Shown: positions 1-13,495 of the stretch, piece by piece | Numbering within the stretch: the first letter of the stretch is position 1 | How the letters are laid out: every line of letters starts with the position of its first letter | Origin: Colias croceus | Lineage: Eukaryota; Arthropoda; Insecta; Lepidoptera; Pieridae | Assembly: GCF_905220415.1 (NCBI RefSeq) | Contig: NC_059564.1 | Span: 2,368,501 to 2,432,500 of the forward strand | Length of the DNA: 64,000 nt | Reading direction: 5' to 3' | Notes under the pieces: model-generated | The model's input: the letters and a program-made list of their open reading frames with translations, nothing else | Database searches by the model: none | What the model was told of the DNA's origin: nothing | Made by a program: the position numbers and the translations under genes

Positions 1-1466
1 ACTTATCGTAAGAGATTTCTCGTCGGAAATCATTTCAAGTCTACAACTAAGCAACCAACAACCAAGAGAATTTTCATAATGTGTACCAACCAATGAGTAC
101 TACTTGTCTTTGGCTCGCGGCTTTGCCCGCATTTCCTCAGTTTTTCCGGTAAAAAACAACCCCTATTTTAATGACATCACGAGTAATTGTGACGACCTAT
201 AGATGATGAGCTTTTTGACAAGTGTATGGTGCTTAGTATCATAGTATGGTGTATTTGGAGATGGAAATAAATATGATTGAAATGAAATAAATGGGATTTG
301 GTCCGCCCCGCGGCCGCCCCGGCCCGTCATAGATATCATATACCCACCACCTCCAAAATGTATGATTTGGAAGTCGTATCAAAGAATCGTACATTTATTG
401 TGGTGTTTGTGCGAAAATTGTGTGCATCAGCATGGCATGCCACTGGCATACGTATAATATAACGTTATAAAACTGAAGTTTGTTTATTTGAACGCGCTAA
501 TCTCAGGAACTACTGGCACCTACTGAACCGATTTGAAAAATTATTTCTGTGTTAGAAAGCCCATTTATCGAGGAAGGCTATAATAATCATATAATAATAT
601 AATAATTACGCTAAGATCAACAGGAGCGGAGCCATTCGGCTAAAACCGCGGGGCACAGCTAATAAATTACATAAAGTTGGTGTGCAGATGTTAATAATGC
701 GTAAAAAACATAAAATCATTTTACATACACATGTACATACAATCTATATATTACCTACTCTTTTGTTTATGGTCACGGTCGACAACTACTGGTCTAACCA
801 TAATATTATTTGAAAAGCCATTGAAACGCTATCTAGCAGTGGTCAAGCAATTAATAATAAACCCTCGGACACACGGTATCAGTTTATCAGCGGCTGATAA
901 TTGACAGTAAGTGACGCTGAGTGAAAACAAACAGTGGCCAGTGGAATGGGATTATTGGAGATTTTTAATGGTATACATCGTAAATTCATAATAAGTAGAT
1001 ACCTATTTATTTTATATTTGATATGTTTTTAAATTTCTGCCAAATTCGTAAACTACAGATAAACCTATGAGCAAGTCACTTCCTGGCGGTAGGATTTGGT
1101 CAAAAATAAGTATGAAATGAATATAAGAGCATTATCATTTTTATAAAGTTCTTCGTAGGGTTTATATGCATTCTCTATGACAATAATTGTCAACTTAAAC
1201 ACATCTTAAACATCTATTGTCTATTCCACTTTAAAATATCTATGGGTTCTGCGGACCCCTAAACGCGAGTGGAGTCAATAAATCATTTATCTACCTTATA
1301 CGGTAGCACTTAATGTCCATTACTGATAATTCTGATAATTGTTTGCATGATATGCCCGGCTTTTTACACGCTTTTATTAGCTTCATGTAAGCTTGTGTGT
1401 AACCGACTCTCTTAGATTTTGACCCACTTTAAACGGACAGATTTAATTTAAACTTTGTACTTATAT
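1..1466. other. Intergenic, AT-rich
   Basis: It contains a worn family B fragment near 110-175, a GC-rich scrap at 300-320 resembling the family C end, and the family A copy at 463-661. Nothing else is recognised. Confidence 0.5.
463..661 (+). repeat. Short interspersed repeat, family A
   Basis: Family A reads, in order: AATATTATAAAGCTGAAGAG, a GTTT run, GAACGCGCTAATCTCAGGAA, ATCGAGGAAGGCTAT, GGAGCGGAGC and finally ACCGCGG..CACAGCTAGT. This copy keeps most of these, with an AATAAT expansion in the middle. Confidence 0.8.
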
Positions 1467-2163
1467 GTTACCGGAAATGTATGTAATCCGTCATTGTATA
1501 CAATTCCTAGGAAATGTATACAATTCCTAAAATCGTACGGAAATGTGTGAAATAAATTATTTTATACACATTTCCTAGGAAATCTATACATTTCCTAAAT
1601 AGCTATCGGAAATGTAAAATATTTAAGATGTTGATATGTCGAAGGCAAGTTGTATATAATCTGGTCGTTTACATGCCGGTCGGCATTTTGTAGTAACTAT
1701 GCCGATAATTCGTAATCAGAAATTTTTGGTTTGGATAAGGGGGTGGGTTAGGTTAGGTTCGTGTTTTTTAAAACTACACAGAAATAGGAGCCCCACGAAG
1801 TGGGGCTCCGTCGGCTCGCGACCGTCTTTTTGTAGAATTTTGGAAAAAGATGAATTTTCGGCATATTAAAACAGCTAGCCGTAATGTAATACGGCGGATT
1901 GTACAATCTGACTGCGCCAAATATAGGTACGCGAGGACAGCGGGACGCGGGGACTGATTACTTGCAAAATGAAAATTTGATTTTATAAGAATAAATGTAA
2001 GTTGATTTTGTGATATTTACGTTAAAAGTTAGATAGTTGATTTTTAAAATGTTAATTAGTAAGATAATAATATTAACATAATATTATTATAATTTTACTG
2101 TATGACTGTTATCTACCCGATTACAATCGGGTATTGATACATCAATAAGAGCTATAATAAAAA
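1467..2163 (-). mobile_element. Palindrome-rich element, copy 1 (truncated)
   Basis: It starts GTTACCGGAAATGTATGTAA and contains many CCTAGGAAAT and GTATAC palindromes, the GGAGCCCCAC/GTGGGGCTCC hairpin at 1787-1809 and a GGTTAGGTTAGG stretch near 1746. It is inverted relative to the copies at 13869 and 32983 and stops about 200 bp before the expected other end, at an A-run near 2163. Confidence 0.8.
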
Positions 2164-2532
2164 AAATTGTCAAATTTTATAGAAGACGGCGTAATTCTAA
2201 AACCACTTGTGATTCACCTGATAAGTGCCTGATAACGTTAAATAACCGTCAGAAGCGTCAAATACAAAATGAGATGTCATTTGACTTGAGACTTTGATAA
2301 CTGAATAATTATGCTAAAAAATACGCTGGAGCAACCGATTTCCCTGTCACTTAAAAAGTCCCCGTTACTTTTATAGTCAAACTATAGTCCTTTCCACCTA
2401 AGATGATTTCTGTGACACATCGATTTTTGACACGTGTAGAGATGTCTTTACTGAAATCATATCAATTGTTTCCGATAATCGATAATATTTTATATGGAAA
2501 TGAAATCGATTTGAATAAAGTACCAAAATTTT

Positions 2533-2581
2533 TTTCCTTAGTTAATTTTTTCGGCATTTCGCCAACAATTAACTAAGGAAA
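2533..2581. repeat. 15 bp hairpin
   Basis: TTTCCTTAGTTAATT pairs with its exact inverse across a 19-base loop. No function is evident. Confidence 0.7.
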
Positions 2582-2972
2582 CTTAGCAAACAACAGCAAC
2601 AAAAAGTCAACAATAACAATTAGTAACAATAACTATTTTTACTTAACAATAATTATTTGCCTCGAATGTGTGCAGCATATAACCAATTTGTCACTTCTAT
2701 ACCGGACCTTGATATATTCTTTGGATCTCTTGCACAATACAAACATAAAATTATTAATTGCTTGATTAATAATAATTTGTAAAACGATTAATAATAATTT
2801 TATAAATACTTAATTATAGATAACACTAATAAAAAATAAAATATTTATATTGTAATGTAATTAATTAATTATCTGTTATGTTCATAAATAATTCTATTTA
2901 ATTTCGGGAACTATTAGTGTAAATGACTTAACTATTTAAAGTAATTTTACAATCTTGAATATATACAATCTT

Positions 2973-2973
<1 letters not shown>

Positions 2974-3017
<44 letters not shown>
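2974..3017. repeat. Poly(T) tract of 44
   Basis: This is an uninterrupted run of 44 T. It may be the tail of a retroposed sequence inserted in reverse, but nothing recognisable adjoins it. Confidence 0.9.
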
Positions 3018-3022
<5 letters not shown>

Positions 3023-3087
3023 ATATAATATTATCTAATTCATAATATTATGTTATAATGGTTTTTACTCTTTTGATTATTTTTGTA

Positions 3088-3488
3088 TACAGGGTTATTT
3101 GTAAAACACCGGCAACCTCGCAGGACAAGATAGCTAACATCATAAGTAACAACATTTGTTCTACGACTTTTGGCATAACGCAATAAATTATTTTTAAATG
3201 ATTTTTTAAGCTTTTATTGTACTCTCCTAACATTTGTAAGTCTATGTTCTATTCATTATCGAAAGGACGACGAGACGCCCCCTTTCCCCTCCCGTTCGCT
3301 TCTTGTTTACGTAATGTTTGGAATGCGCGTAGAGTTTATAATATTCAAACGGAAAATTAAGTGAATATTTATTTTTGTATGAAAATAAAATCTAACAAAT
3401 TATCAAAAGTCGTAGAACAAATGTTGTTACTTATGATGTTGGCTATCTTGTCCTGCGAGGTTGCCGGTGTTTTATAAGTAACCCTGTA
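3088..3488. mobile_element. Inverted-repeat element with about 83 bp arms
   Basis: The arms at 3088-3171 and about 3405-3488 are near-identical inverted copies starting TACAGGGTTA and containing ACACCGGCAACCTCGCAGGA. TA flanks both sides. The central 120 bp is unusually C/G-rich (GACGCCCCCTTTCCCCTCCC) for this region. ORFs here come from the arms. Probably a MITE of TA-inserting type. Confidence 0.8.
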
Positions 3489-6400
3489 TATACTTTTTAT
3501 GTTATAATTAACACTTTATACTATAATAATTTATTTTTGAATTTTTTTTTTTTTAACTAGTGACTGTGATAAGAGTATTTTGTGATCGTTGTTATTTTTC
3601 TTTATATTGCTGATTTTATTTTATTTATTTACATTTTTAAGTTTTATACACGATAGTTATTACAGGAAATATTTTCATTTTGTAGTATATGAAGTTTTAA
3701 TTTCTTTTTGAACAATCCTAATGATTTTACTTGTTTTATATCTGTAGGTAGGCTATTGTATATTTTAACTCCGTCATGAAGTAAATTTTTTTTATTGATA
3801 AGTACATAATATTAATTAATTAATAATGTTAATTATATCAATGTCAAATGTATTTATTGTTGGTGTGCCTAATTAAAATAAATAAATAAATAAATAACAG
3901 AATACCACGTAAAGTATCAATATAAAAATGCAACTTGTATACAAGGATGACGCACTCGTACAGACGATTGACTCGATTGACAAACGATCACAAGATGGGC
4001 GCCGATTATATGATTTTCCAACTCTATGATTTTTCAACGATCCATTTCATGTACACGAATTGCGTAGGTATTATATTTTTGTGTTATTTTATTTTATTTT
4101 TCATTATATTAAACTAAACAATACTGTTTTTGATTTATAAGCTTAAGATGTTTCATTTTCATATTTTTGGTAATAATGCCCCCATAAAATAAAAATATTA
4201 TGCACTAAAATTATTTTGGCGTTTTAAACATAAAATACGTAATCCGGAACACGATGAAGTGTCACAGGAATCATCATAGCTGAAAAGGACTATAGCTGCT
4301 CCGCGCGGTTTAACCTCTAACCTTCCTCGATAAATTTTATATATAATATTTAATATTTTTCTTTTATCGAAAAAAATAAGATAAAATAGAAATAGTATGT
4401 TTAGACTCGATTTGAACCAAATTTAAATGAACAAATTTAATTCAGACTTTGTACATTTATCAAGGATCAGGTTAAAATGAGATAATTTTCTAATATTTTT
4501 CTTTTTAGAACTTATTTCATTATTATACTTTTCTCATGTTTACTTTTAGGTAAAGACAACGATAAGCTTTTGTCCTGCCAAAGCAGAGCAAATATTTTAT
4601 CAGTCACAGGGAATCGAACTAAGGACTCGATTTTAATTCTCTCACACATTAAACGTTAAGATCTTATTCTTATATTATTTTATCGTACATTTGAATTGTC
4701 TCTTTTGTTTTCTTTGTATATGGAAAAATATTAATATCTTATACACTTTATTTCTATTTTTACATTAACGCTTTAGGAATCTATCGATGTCATAGACAAA
4801 CGAATAATGAGATAGGAAGAATAAGATAAGATTGAGTTTGATAAAATGTATAAATGTTAGCGAATTTATGAATTTCCATTCCTAAGTACCTAACTACTTA
4901 GGTACAACTGGCAATGGAATCTAACAACTGACAGCAAGGCTTCACCGTCAACATGATCGTCGAGATTCTTCAGGCTACCTATAGGTACCTACCTACCAAC
5001 TAAGTATACCTACCTAGATGATTTTTATCAATTTCAAGTTTGTAGGCATTCTGCGAAAAGAAAACAAAATTATAATAATATTTTTAATTATTGATTGAAA
5101 TTTGAAACCTTTATGAATGAGCTAAAAGTTTTCAATGTAGCTTTAAAGCTCACTTTTAACATCTTGCTTCTCGTTATAATTAGTTAGACAGAATCCTATA
5201 CAAACAGTTAGATAGTAAAAGATGATATAGACATTAAATTCTAAATCCTTCAATTGCACGTGTTTAGATACTCAAATGAAAACTAATGAAAGCGATTAAC
5301 ACGAATAACATATGATTCAGAGCTTTTTAGCTTTTAAGAAAGTCATTGGTGGTATATTCTTCTTGTCTATGGCTTTCTGATACCTATAATTTCTTATTCC
5401 AATCAGATGGTTTTTGTGACCTCAGATTGTAGCAGGAAATTTCCTTCAATTATTACACGCGTACATATTTTGTTCCGGTACCAGGTAAGCACTCATTCTC
5501 ACGCAAGATAACGCGCCCAGATCATTGAATCTTATCTAAATATGTCGTACGTCGTAATAAACAACAAATCAAAAAGATAAACGCGCTATAAAAGCCAAAT
5601 AATTCATACTTAGCTGACGTTATCTGTGACAGGTGTCAATGTGTCAAACTGACAGATGACAGCGCGCCAAATGGGTAGGAAATTACGTTGTGATTCACTT
5701 TGGGATGGATTGGTATTTTTGAGATGTTCTTATCGTTTGATAAGTTAATCTTGTGATTTCAACATTATTTAACTTGTACGAATCACGTACTTATCTAGAC
5801 AAATACGATTGACCCTTTTTTATTCAAGTACCTACATTAGTTTCAATTTCATACCACACCATATTAAAGCATATTACGTATTTTCATATTATTTTATGTT
5901 TCTAGATCAGCACATGCCCAGTGAAAAATTAACAATAAAATAATTAAAATTGTAATAGGCGAAAAATTTTTACGTACCTACTAGTGTAGGTACCGTAATA
6001 AGCGAAACATCTAAGGGCGAAACCTTTACGTACCTACTAGTGTACATCTATCCGAAAGAATAGCAACGTCCCGGTCCATCACTTCTCCTGCATAAGTATT
6101 CTGATTTATTCCTGAAAGAAGGCAAAATTAATCCGTCTGATACTAATTCTTATTTGAACTTAAAAACGAATTTGAAAAAAATATACTTACTCCTCTAAAT
6201 CAATGACATGGAACTTTAAATTTTTAATCATAATACCTATATTAACGGGCTTTTTTAGTAAGCTTTGTTTAAAAGCATGGAATATCCTTATAAGTATTTA
6301 TTTTTACGAATTTCCGCGAGTAAAGCGGCAGGCAAACACCTAGTTCAAACTTCATTGTCTTAGATAGGTACTGCAAAAAAATGACTCCGCAAAACAAAAT

Positions 6401-7619
6401 GAGTCACAACCAATTTGCACAGATTATGCCCAACCACAGATACAAAATTAATCGTAAATTTGGAAACTAGATGAAATATGAGTGTAGCAATTAGAGGGTT
6501 CCCACAGCGTTATCGGCAATACGGTTTGTTTGTGTGTTTTGGCGATAACTGCGGCCGTACTCGTTCACACGGGCGGAGTGGTGTGGCTATGCGTTATGAT
6601 TTTTTTATAATTTTATTTGCTATGGTTGATTTTAAATAAAAAAAATCATTGAATACTGTATGTGACCTGTCATAATTTTAAATTTTGGTGGCATGGATGA
6701 AAAATATGGACAAAATTTTTATGATTTTTATTTTAAGTATATATTTAATTTATTTATTGTCTACTGTATTATATTGTGTATTATGTATCTACTTTATATA
6801 AGAATATTCAAAATTTTGTTAATTTTGATATATTTTATCCTCAAAATTCATAATTTATAGTCACCACAGTAGTATGCAAACACATTGGTAACAGGTTGGC
6901 AAAATAAATCAATACATTTAGATCATTTCACATTCTGTCTGTTTATTATATGGTAGCTATGTTTTTACTGTGACTTTGCTTGCTTGATTTGAGGGAAAAT
7001 GGCCTTTGATCTTAATACTACCTACCTAGGTATATGCGTAGTTTAGGCGTTTTACCAAGGTTAGTTTCTTCAGGAATAAGAAACTTTTTAACGCATTCAA
7101 ATTCGATTAATTATGAAAGGTAAATCATTCTTTGTGTTTTGAGAAGTTTTAAAAACTTTTCAATATTGAATTTTTATTAATTTAAAATCTATAAAATAAA
7201 TTAATTTCTATATCATAGTGGAAAAAACACAAGATGGTGAGGATGATCATTTTCTTAAACATTCTTATATTTTTTTTCATTTAAGTAGGTACCTACTACC
7301 TACCTACCCACATTTTTTTACATTTTGTTCAAAGCAGATAAATTTTGTTGGAGATCTTAGCTGACCTAATAAGACTATCAGACCTTATAGGTAAGGACCT
7401 AATAAATTTGATTGCGCAAAAAATGTTATAGGGGTCAAAGGTATTTAAGGAAAAATATTTGGTAAAACATTTTTATCTGATGTGCTTAGGTTTTATCAAA
7501 AAATACTTTAGATAAATATCATCTTAAAATTATCTACAAAAGTGGTCCCACTACTTTTTTCTTAGAATTACCATTCCTGAGATATCGCGCTTCGAAATTG
7601 TCTACACGTCGTATTTAGA

Positions 7620-7702
7620 ACTAGCTGTGCCTGTGCCCCGTTTTTACCCGCATTGCCCCCTATTGGTCTTTGCGTGATGATATACCATAATATAAATAGG
7701 TA
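7620..7702 (-). repeat. Family A repeat, partial
   Basis: It contains only the CTAGCTGTGC...ACCCGCATTGC...GTGATGATATA end of family A, reverse orientation. Confidence 0.65.
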
Positions 7703-9761
7703 GGGTGACCCATTATATTATTGGTAGATATACTAAGCGCGAAGGGACGTGTAGTTTTGCATACACTGATCACGTAAAAAATACTAAAGCAACAAAATTA
7801 CATCAAAAAATTTTTGCAGAATTTTTCCTGAAAATCCATGTTTTCTTCTCTAGCTTCGCGCAGCCGACATATACCGCTTCGCTAATGTGAGCCTTTTGTC
7901 TATGAAAACATAATCTTAAACAATAGGTCACGTGCTGGTAGCAAAGCTGGGCGGGTTTATTGTTATGGGTGTACGTACGTACATAGAGTTATAAGAAGTA
8001 ATCTATTTGAAAAAAAAAAACTGAGTCAGGAATTTTATAAGTATTTTTACGTACTCAGCGTACCTATGCAAAATTATAACCTCCATTGATCTTAGTATAC
8101 CAACAGTGGGACACCCTGTATAGCCTTTTTCGGTAAATGGACTATCGATAATCGAACAGTGTAATATTTTTTTTTAAATCCGACCTCTGTTAAGTTATTT
8201 ATTCTTATCCATAAGTTATTATTAAATCCTATGAGTCTTCCTGTAATATTTAATAACTCAAACTCCTTCTGGTACAGTGTAGATACTTAAGGACATTCGG
8301 ACATTGGCTGAAATTTTTCATAGTCAGCATCCTTTCCTTTATTTTAATTATTATCAATAATGCAATCTTGGTAAAATTGCTATAGAAAGATCAAATGTTG
8401 AAGCTCTGAGAAACGAACTTAAAGATCTCTATCAGAGTAGAGCTTTACAACATCAGTGTTCAATAAAAAAAAAATAAAGATTTTTTTATATTTATTCAGA
8501 CTTCTTTTAATAAAATAAATCTAAAAACGATATAAAACAGACTTCCATCTTTAATACCGTAATTGAAGCGCAAACCGGCTACTAATCTATCTAATTTGAG
8601 CTAATACGAACTACAGTCCAAGTTCCCGGGCTAACCTATAAATATGTCAAACGTAACACCCTATCGTCCTCTCTGTCCAACCCATACAAAATTATCCACC
8701 GTCTCGCTCGCACACAGCCCTGATAGGTCCAAAAAGTTTCCACTCCGCCCCTCATTAATAGACAATAGAGTTGAAAAAAGAAAAAACATGGCCATCTCGT
8801 TTTGGCGCGCTCCGAGACGTGGGCAAACGTTGTTTTAAGTAGAAATTCTTGGCGTAATGAAATTTCGCCGATTGCAAGTTTTAGCAATTCGATTTAGTTG
8901 GAATTGGCGATTTTTAACGCAACACAGCAGCGCTTGTTGTTCACTTTACATTTGGTTTGTTTTTATTGATTGTGAATTTAAGTCGTGTGCCTTTTGTTAT
9001 TTTTTTAAATGTAGCCCACAAGTTGACATATTTTGAAAAATGTTACACGCTCAATAAAATACACACATTTCAGATTGAGATAATACCTACTTATGTAATT
9101 TATTCACAAATTTTTCCTCGAGTTATTTTGCGAGTATTTATCACTGAAAAATTATTCATATTAGAGTTTCACGAAAAAAATGACTTAATTATAATTTTTT
9201 TCCTCTACGAATGGAGCTTTTAATATTTAAGACACCTACCTAGAACACTAACTGCTACCCGCGGCTTTGTCTGCAACCTGCAAAAACAACACTATTATTG
9301 TTATTCATATGATCTATTAATAGGTCCTCAGTATGTTATAAGCTAGGTTAGGTAAATATATGCTTCCGGAAAAACCTAGATAGTCATCATCTAGAGAAGT
9401 CTCTCTCTCTCCACAAGTTTTCACACAGCACGTCAGTCCATCTTTCTGTCATGTCCTGAAAAAAAAAACACCAGTTAAAATAATACCACTACAAAATCAT
9501 TGCTAATAATTATTAAACACTGGGTATTGGGTACCTAATGGGTATAACGAGCTTACTTTTACATTGTTGTATAAGAGTAGGCTGCATTATCAAACGAAGT
9601 GATCAAACGAAGATGATGATAGTGTCACTGAAAGTGGTTTTCTAGTTCAGGGGCTTTCCCGCAATACCAATTTCATTTACAGATAACAGACCATTGACAA
9701 TTGGCTTTTCATAACAGAACCTAGGAGCTATTTAGAACTTTTCGTTGTTAATTTATAATGA

Positions 9762-9976
9762 TACTAGATTTGAGCCCGCGGCTTCGCCCGCGTTTTCAAA
9801 GGAAAACCCGTATAGTTCCCGTTCCCGTGGGATTTCCGGGAAAAAACCTATCCTATGTGTTAATCCAAGTTACCCTCTATATGTGTGCTCAATTTCACTA
9901 TAATCGGTTCGGTAGAATTTGCGTGAAAGAGTAACAAACACACACATAAACTTTCGCATTTATAATATTAGTAGGA
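9762..9976 (-). repeat. Short interspersed repeat, family B
   Basis: Family B (read in reverse) has CCGCGGCTTCGCCCGCG, GTTCCCGTTCCCGTGGGATT, TCCGGGA, AATCGGTTC and ACTTTCGCATTTATAATATT. This copy is near full length. Confidence 0.85.
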
Positions 9977-10779
9977 CTTAATGAAGTTTACTTTCCTTGG
10001 GGTTAAGAACAGACGTAATTTACTGGTCGATAATATGGTAAGTATTCTGTAGTTACTATTTACTTAGATGATTACTTCAACGCTGCCATCACCCATGGTA
10101 TATCTTGGCCCAATGATCTCCAGAAATCACACCTTAACATCTTTTAAGGTCTTCTCCTTGAAAAATGTCGATCTTTTTGATTTCATCTCTCCAGTACCTG
10201 CACTGATAAATATATATAAATTATAAGTACCTGTGTAGGTATACAAAAAATAGGACTGGCAAGTTATCCTGGCCTTACCTACTACTTAAATCATAATTAA
10301 CCCTTCAAAGAGAAATAAATAAACTAAGTACCTACATGTGTTTTGGCTTCACCCTGGCATTTGTCGCTACTCGCTACCTAGTACCTACTGCCCCTACTGG
10401 GCCACCCTTTCTATTTCTATTCGTAATTTCGTAAGTATGTACCTATCTTTATTAACCTATCACAAACCTAGGTAAGTACCTATAACAAGTAAGGAAACTA
10501 TCGTGTAAAGTAAATTTTATATCAATAAAACAATATCATTTATCATCAACTTATCAATCGATAAAACAACATCTCATTTCTATGACATCACCAATTTTGT
10601 CTCAAAAGAAAACAAGATGAATTGCAAAAATCCCCGCCAATAGCCAAAGCAATTTATTTTAACTCTCTAATATAATCTGTACATATTTTTTTCGTTCTAT
10701 TTTATCTGTACAAAAAAGTTAATGTTCCCGAAATCAAAGAACAAAGCTCTATTGTAGATACAAATAATATGAAATCAAG

Positions 10780-11195
10780 CCGCGGTTAAGCAGTAAATTT
10801 GGTCGTCTCATGCGTAAATTTCATCGCTGCGCGCGCGAAAAGAATAGACAATGTGGAAGCGAGACAGACAATGGCGGGTGGGGCGTCCCGAACCAGCGTT
10901 TATTGAACCTCTGCTCCAACTGAGCTAGATTATGGCTGGTATCAGATAATAACGGTCTGTACCGCCCATGTCCACATACGATAAGATATGGGCAGATAAT
11001 GGGTGATACCGGGCATAATGAAATAATCCAGTTGTTACCGACGGTTAGTCGGAGTAGGTATCCGAACGCGCGCGGGAAAATTTGACGTTTCGCTTTTTTT
11101 TAATCGCGTTTTGACGCAGTGGCTGTGATTTTGGACCGTGAAGGTTTTAGTGTTATTGTTTTTATGGTGCTTTTATTTTCTTTACTTAGCTTCCG
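10780..11195 (+). promoter_or_regulatory. Candidate exex promoter and non-coding first exon
   Basis: This stretch is CpG-rich in an otherwise AT-rich region: runs such as GCTGCGCGCGCG near 10828 and GAACGCGCGCGGG near 11063. It ends in a consensus-like donor, TTCCG|GTAAGA, at 11195/11196. No ORF is conserved here. It lies 5.9 kb upstream of the leader acceptor at 17076. Linking it to exex is inference from position, composition and the orphan donor. Confidence 0.3.
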
Positions 11196-11463
11196 GTAAG
11201 ATAATTGAGATTTATAGGTTTTATTACCTAGATAATAAATTGATGTTCAAATAACTTTAAGTGTAATAAATATAGGATTTTATGTGCAAAATAATATAAC
11301 AAGTTTATTTTATTTATTTATATGATTGTTTAAGAAGCTTTCCTAATTTTTCTCATTTCAAAGATAAAAAAATTTCCCTACCAAATACCTAAGCAAAGGG
11401 TAAAACTCACTAGGCTTGGCAAAAACTTATTTTCCCTTTATCCAGATAATTTTGGTCAGTACA

Positions 11464-12501
11464 TAGGGTAAAAGCGGGATAGATGCCGCACTGGGATAGA
11501 TGCCTCATTTTCAAAAAACCTAACTTCCCAAAGTCGTGACTATGAATTAATAATTTAAATAGGAGCTCCTATCATCCCGCACTTCGGGTACGCATGAGCT
11601 GTTGTTTGGTGATGACGTGTTTCGCTAGTGCGTGTTATTATATCCGCGGCGAACTTCACGAATACGTCAAATTTTGAAAGGTTAATATTTGCCATTGCAT
11701 AACTTTATAAGTATTAATAAATTTCACTATATTTCTTATTATGTCTATACACTGGTTCATTAAGTACCTACATATTTAAGTATGAATAATCGCTCTTTTG
11801 TTTTTATTTAATAAAAAAAATACGGGGGCAACTATCCTTATCAAAAAGTATAGTTGCCCCGTTTTTTCAAGGGATAGTTGCCCTTAGTTACAATCAGTCT
11901 ATGCCCTAAGGGCATCTATCTCTCAATACATATATACATGTAATTATCGACAAACACACATGCAGTTTATATTTTTACCTGATTGCGTCAGAGGTTTTCG
12001 CTATGTTAACCGATTTTACTTGTTAAATTTTTATGTATACTTACTTATTAATGATTTGACCATAGACTGATTGTAACAGAACCACACCACGAAAATACAA
12101 AAGAAAAGAAAGAGTACGAGCGCAAGTATATTTTTGGACAATAGAACAACTAGAGTTAGTTAAGTTAACATGACATTTGCTGGTTTATCATACAAATTTT
12201 ATTATATTTCGCGTTTATAGAGTATGTAAGGCATCTATCCCACTCTGCAGGCATCTATCCTCCTTAGTATTTTCATGGTGGGGCAACTATCCATATAGGT
12301 AGGCATCTATCCTCCAAAAAGGTGTTCTACAAAAATGTTTATTACACATTATCTATAAATGATAGGATAAAAAATATATATAGTAATTCAAAACAGATAA
12401 CTAACCTAGCTATATTCATAAAAAGTGTTCGTATAAGTTTCATATATTTAAAATTATGAGGCTATTTCAAAAAGTGGGGCATCTATCCCGGTTTTACCCT
12501 A
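11464..12501. mobile_element. 1.04 kb inverted-repeat element with interspersed GGCATCTATCC motifs
   Basis: The termini are TAGGGTAAAAGCGGGATAGA at 11464 and its near-inverse CTATCCCGGTTTTACCCTA ending at 12501. TA at each end may be part of the repeat or a TA duplication as in Tc1/mariner elements. About ten copies of a GG(C)A(T/A)CTATCC-type motif, in both orientations, lie near 11476, 11493, 11829, 11855, 11869, 11912, 12229, 12249, 12280, 12301 and 12479. There is no coding potential. The family is not recognised. Confidence 0.7.
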
Positions 12502-12853
12502 CTTATATAAGAAATCTGTAGAATTAAATAATCAATTTTAACTGGAATCTATTTTTTTTTTTTTTTGAATAAAGAATAGCTGATGCACAAATGATAGGTA
12601 ATAAATATTATTGTAATAGTTACCTATTTTATGTAATACATACACAAAAGAGCTTACAAGCATTCAACTGAAAAGATTTCGACGCGCTTACAGACCCACC
12701 GGACATTTTTAAAACATAAAATACCTACTAACCCTATTAAAAAAAATAGCACTTGCCGCGACTGTATGTTAAATGAGAACCATGTGCAACTAATCGGCTA
12801 AATAAAAAGATTAATTATCAGTAAAAGTCACACTACTATACCTAATTTAGTCT

Positions 12854-13038
12854 GGGGCCGTATTATGACCTCTTATTTCCAGACAGTTTACGCCCTGAAT
12901 TGAACTGGCTGGCAAATTCATATTATGATTGTAATAAGTAATGACCACGGCTGATTGTTACGATCATAATATGAATTTGCCAGTCAGTTCAATTCACGGC
13001 GTAATCTGTCTGGAAATAAGATGTCATAATACGGCCCC
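12854..13038. mobile_element. 185 bp palindromic MITE
   Basis: The arms start GGGGCCGTATTATGAC and end in the inverse GTCATAATACGGCCCC, pairing with few mismatches for about 75 bp around a short centre. No clear target duplication is visible. A second inner palindrome (CATATTATGAT) is also present. Confidence 0.8.
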
Positions 13039-13375
13039 TGTTCGAGCCATGAGTTCTAGAGCCTCTTCCTAGGAAACAATCAACTTTATACAATTCATAA
13101 AAAGGCCTTATTAATTATCTACCTAATGCTTTTTTTCATTTATTTATTTGTATAGATCAATAATATTATAATTATAATAATTATACCTACTATTTTCCTA
13201 CGAAGAATATAATAAAGTAAGTACCTAAGTACTGTATATTTTATTTACAACCTTTGATTTGGAAAAAACATGAAAATCGATCAAGCCGTTTTGAAGGAGT
13301 TTTATTACAATAACAGTGGAAAGAAAATTGTTAGCATGCAATTTGGATTACATTAAAATAACATTTAGGTATTCA

Positions 13376-13495
13376 TTCAAATAGACTTCTAGACTTACTT
13401 TAGAAGCGTTTTCGAAAATAAGTTACTACTTAGAAGAGCCGACAAGAAACTCTGTATAGGTAGGATAATTGCTCTTCTTAAATCATATCAACTGA
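13376..13495 (-). repeat. Family F repeat, diverged
   Basis: The GAAGAGCCGACAAGAAACTC segment and flanks match family F weakly. Confidence 0.5.

Larger units (their letters stand above)
3489..10779. other. Intergenic, AT-rich, no gene seen
   Basis: Apart from repeats listed separately (7620, 9762), the sequence is plain AT-rich DNA with frequent TAGGTACCTAC-type words. A GC-richer patch at 8660-8830 gives two overlapping opposite ORFs (8636-8887 and 8644-8838) with no domain; it could be a regulatory block. Confidence 0.5.

Noticed and set aside
4590..4640. Reverse-strand TTCGATTCC resembling a tRNA T loop
   Set aside because: No complete cloverleaf or A box.
8100..8125. CACCCTGTATA, similar to the TACAGGGT end of the 3088 element
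   Set aside because: No matching second end nearby. The same word near 32773 is also single.
8636..8887. Two overlapping ORFs on opposite strands
   Set aside because: No domain, no splice context; the GC-rich patch alone explains the lack of stops.
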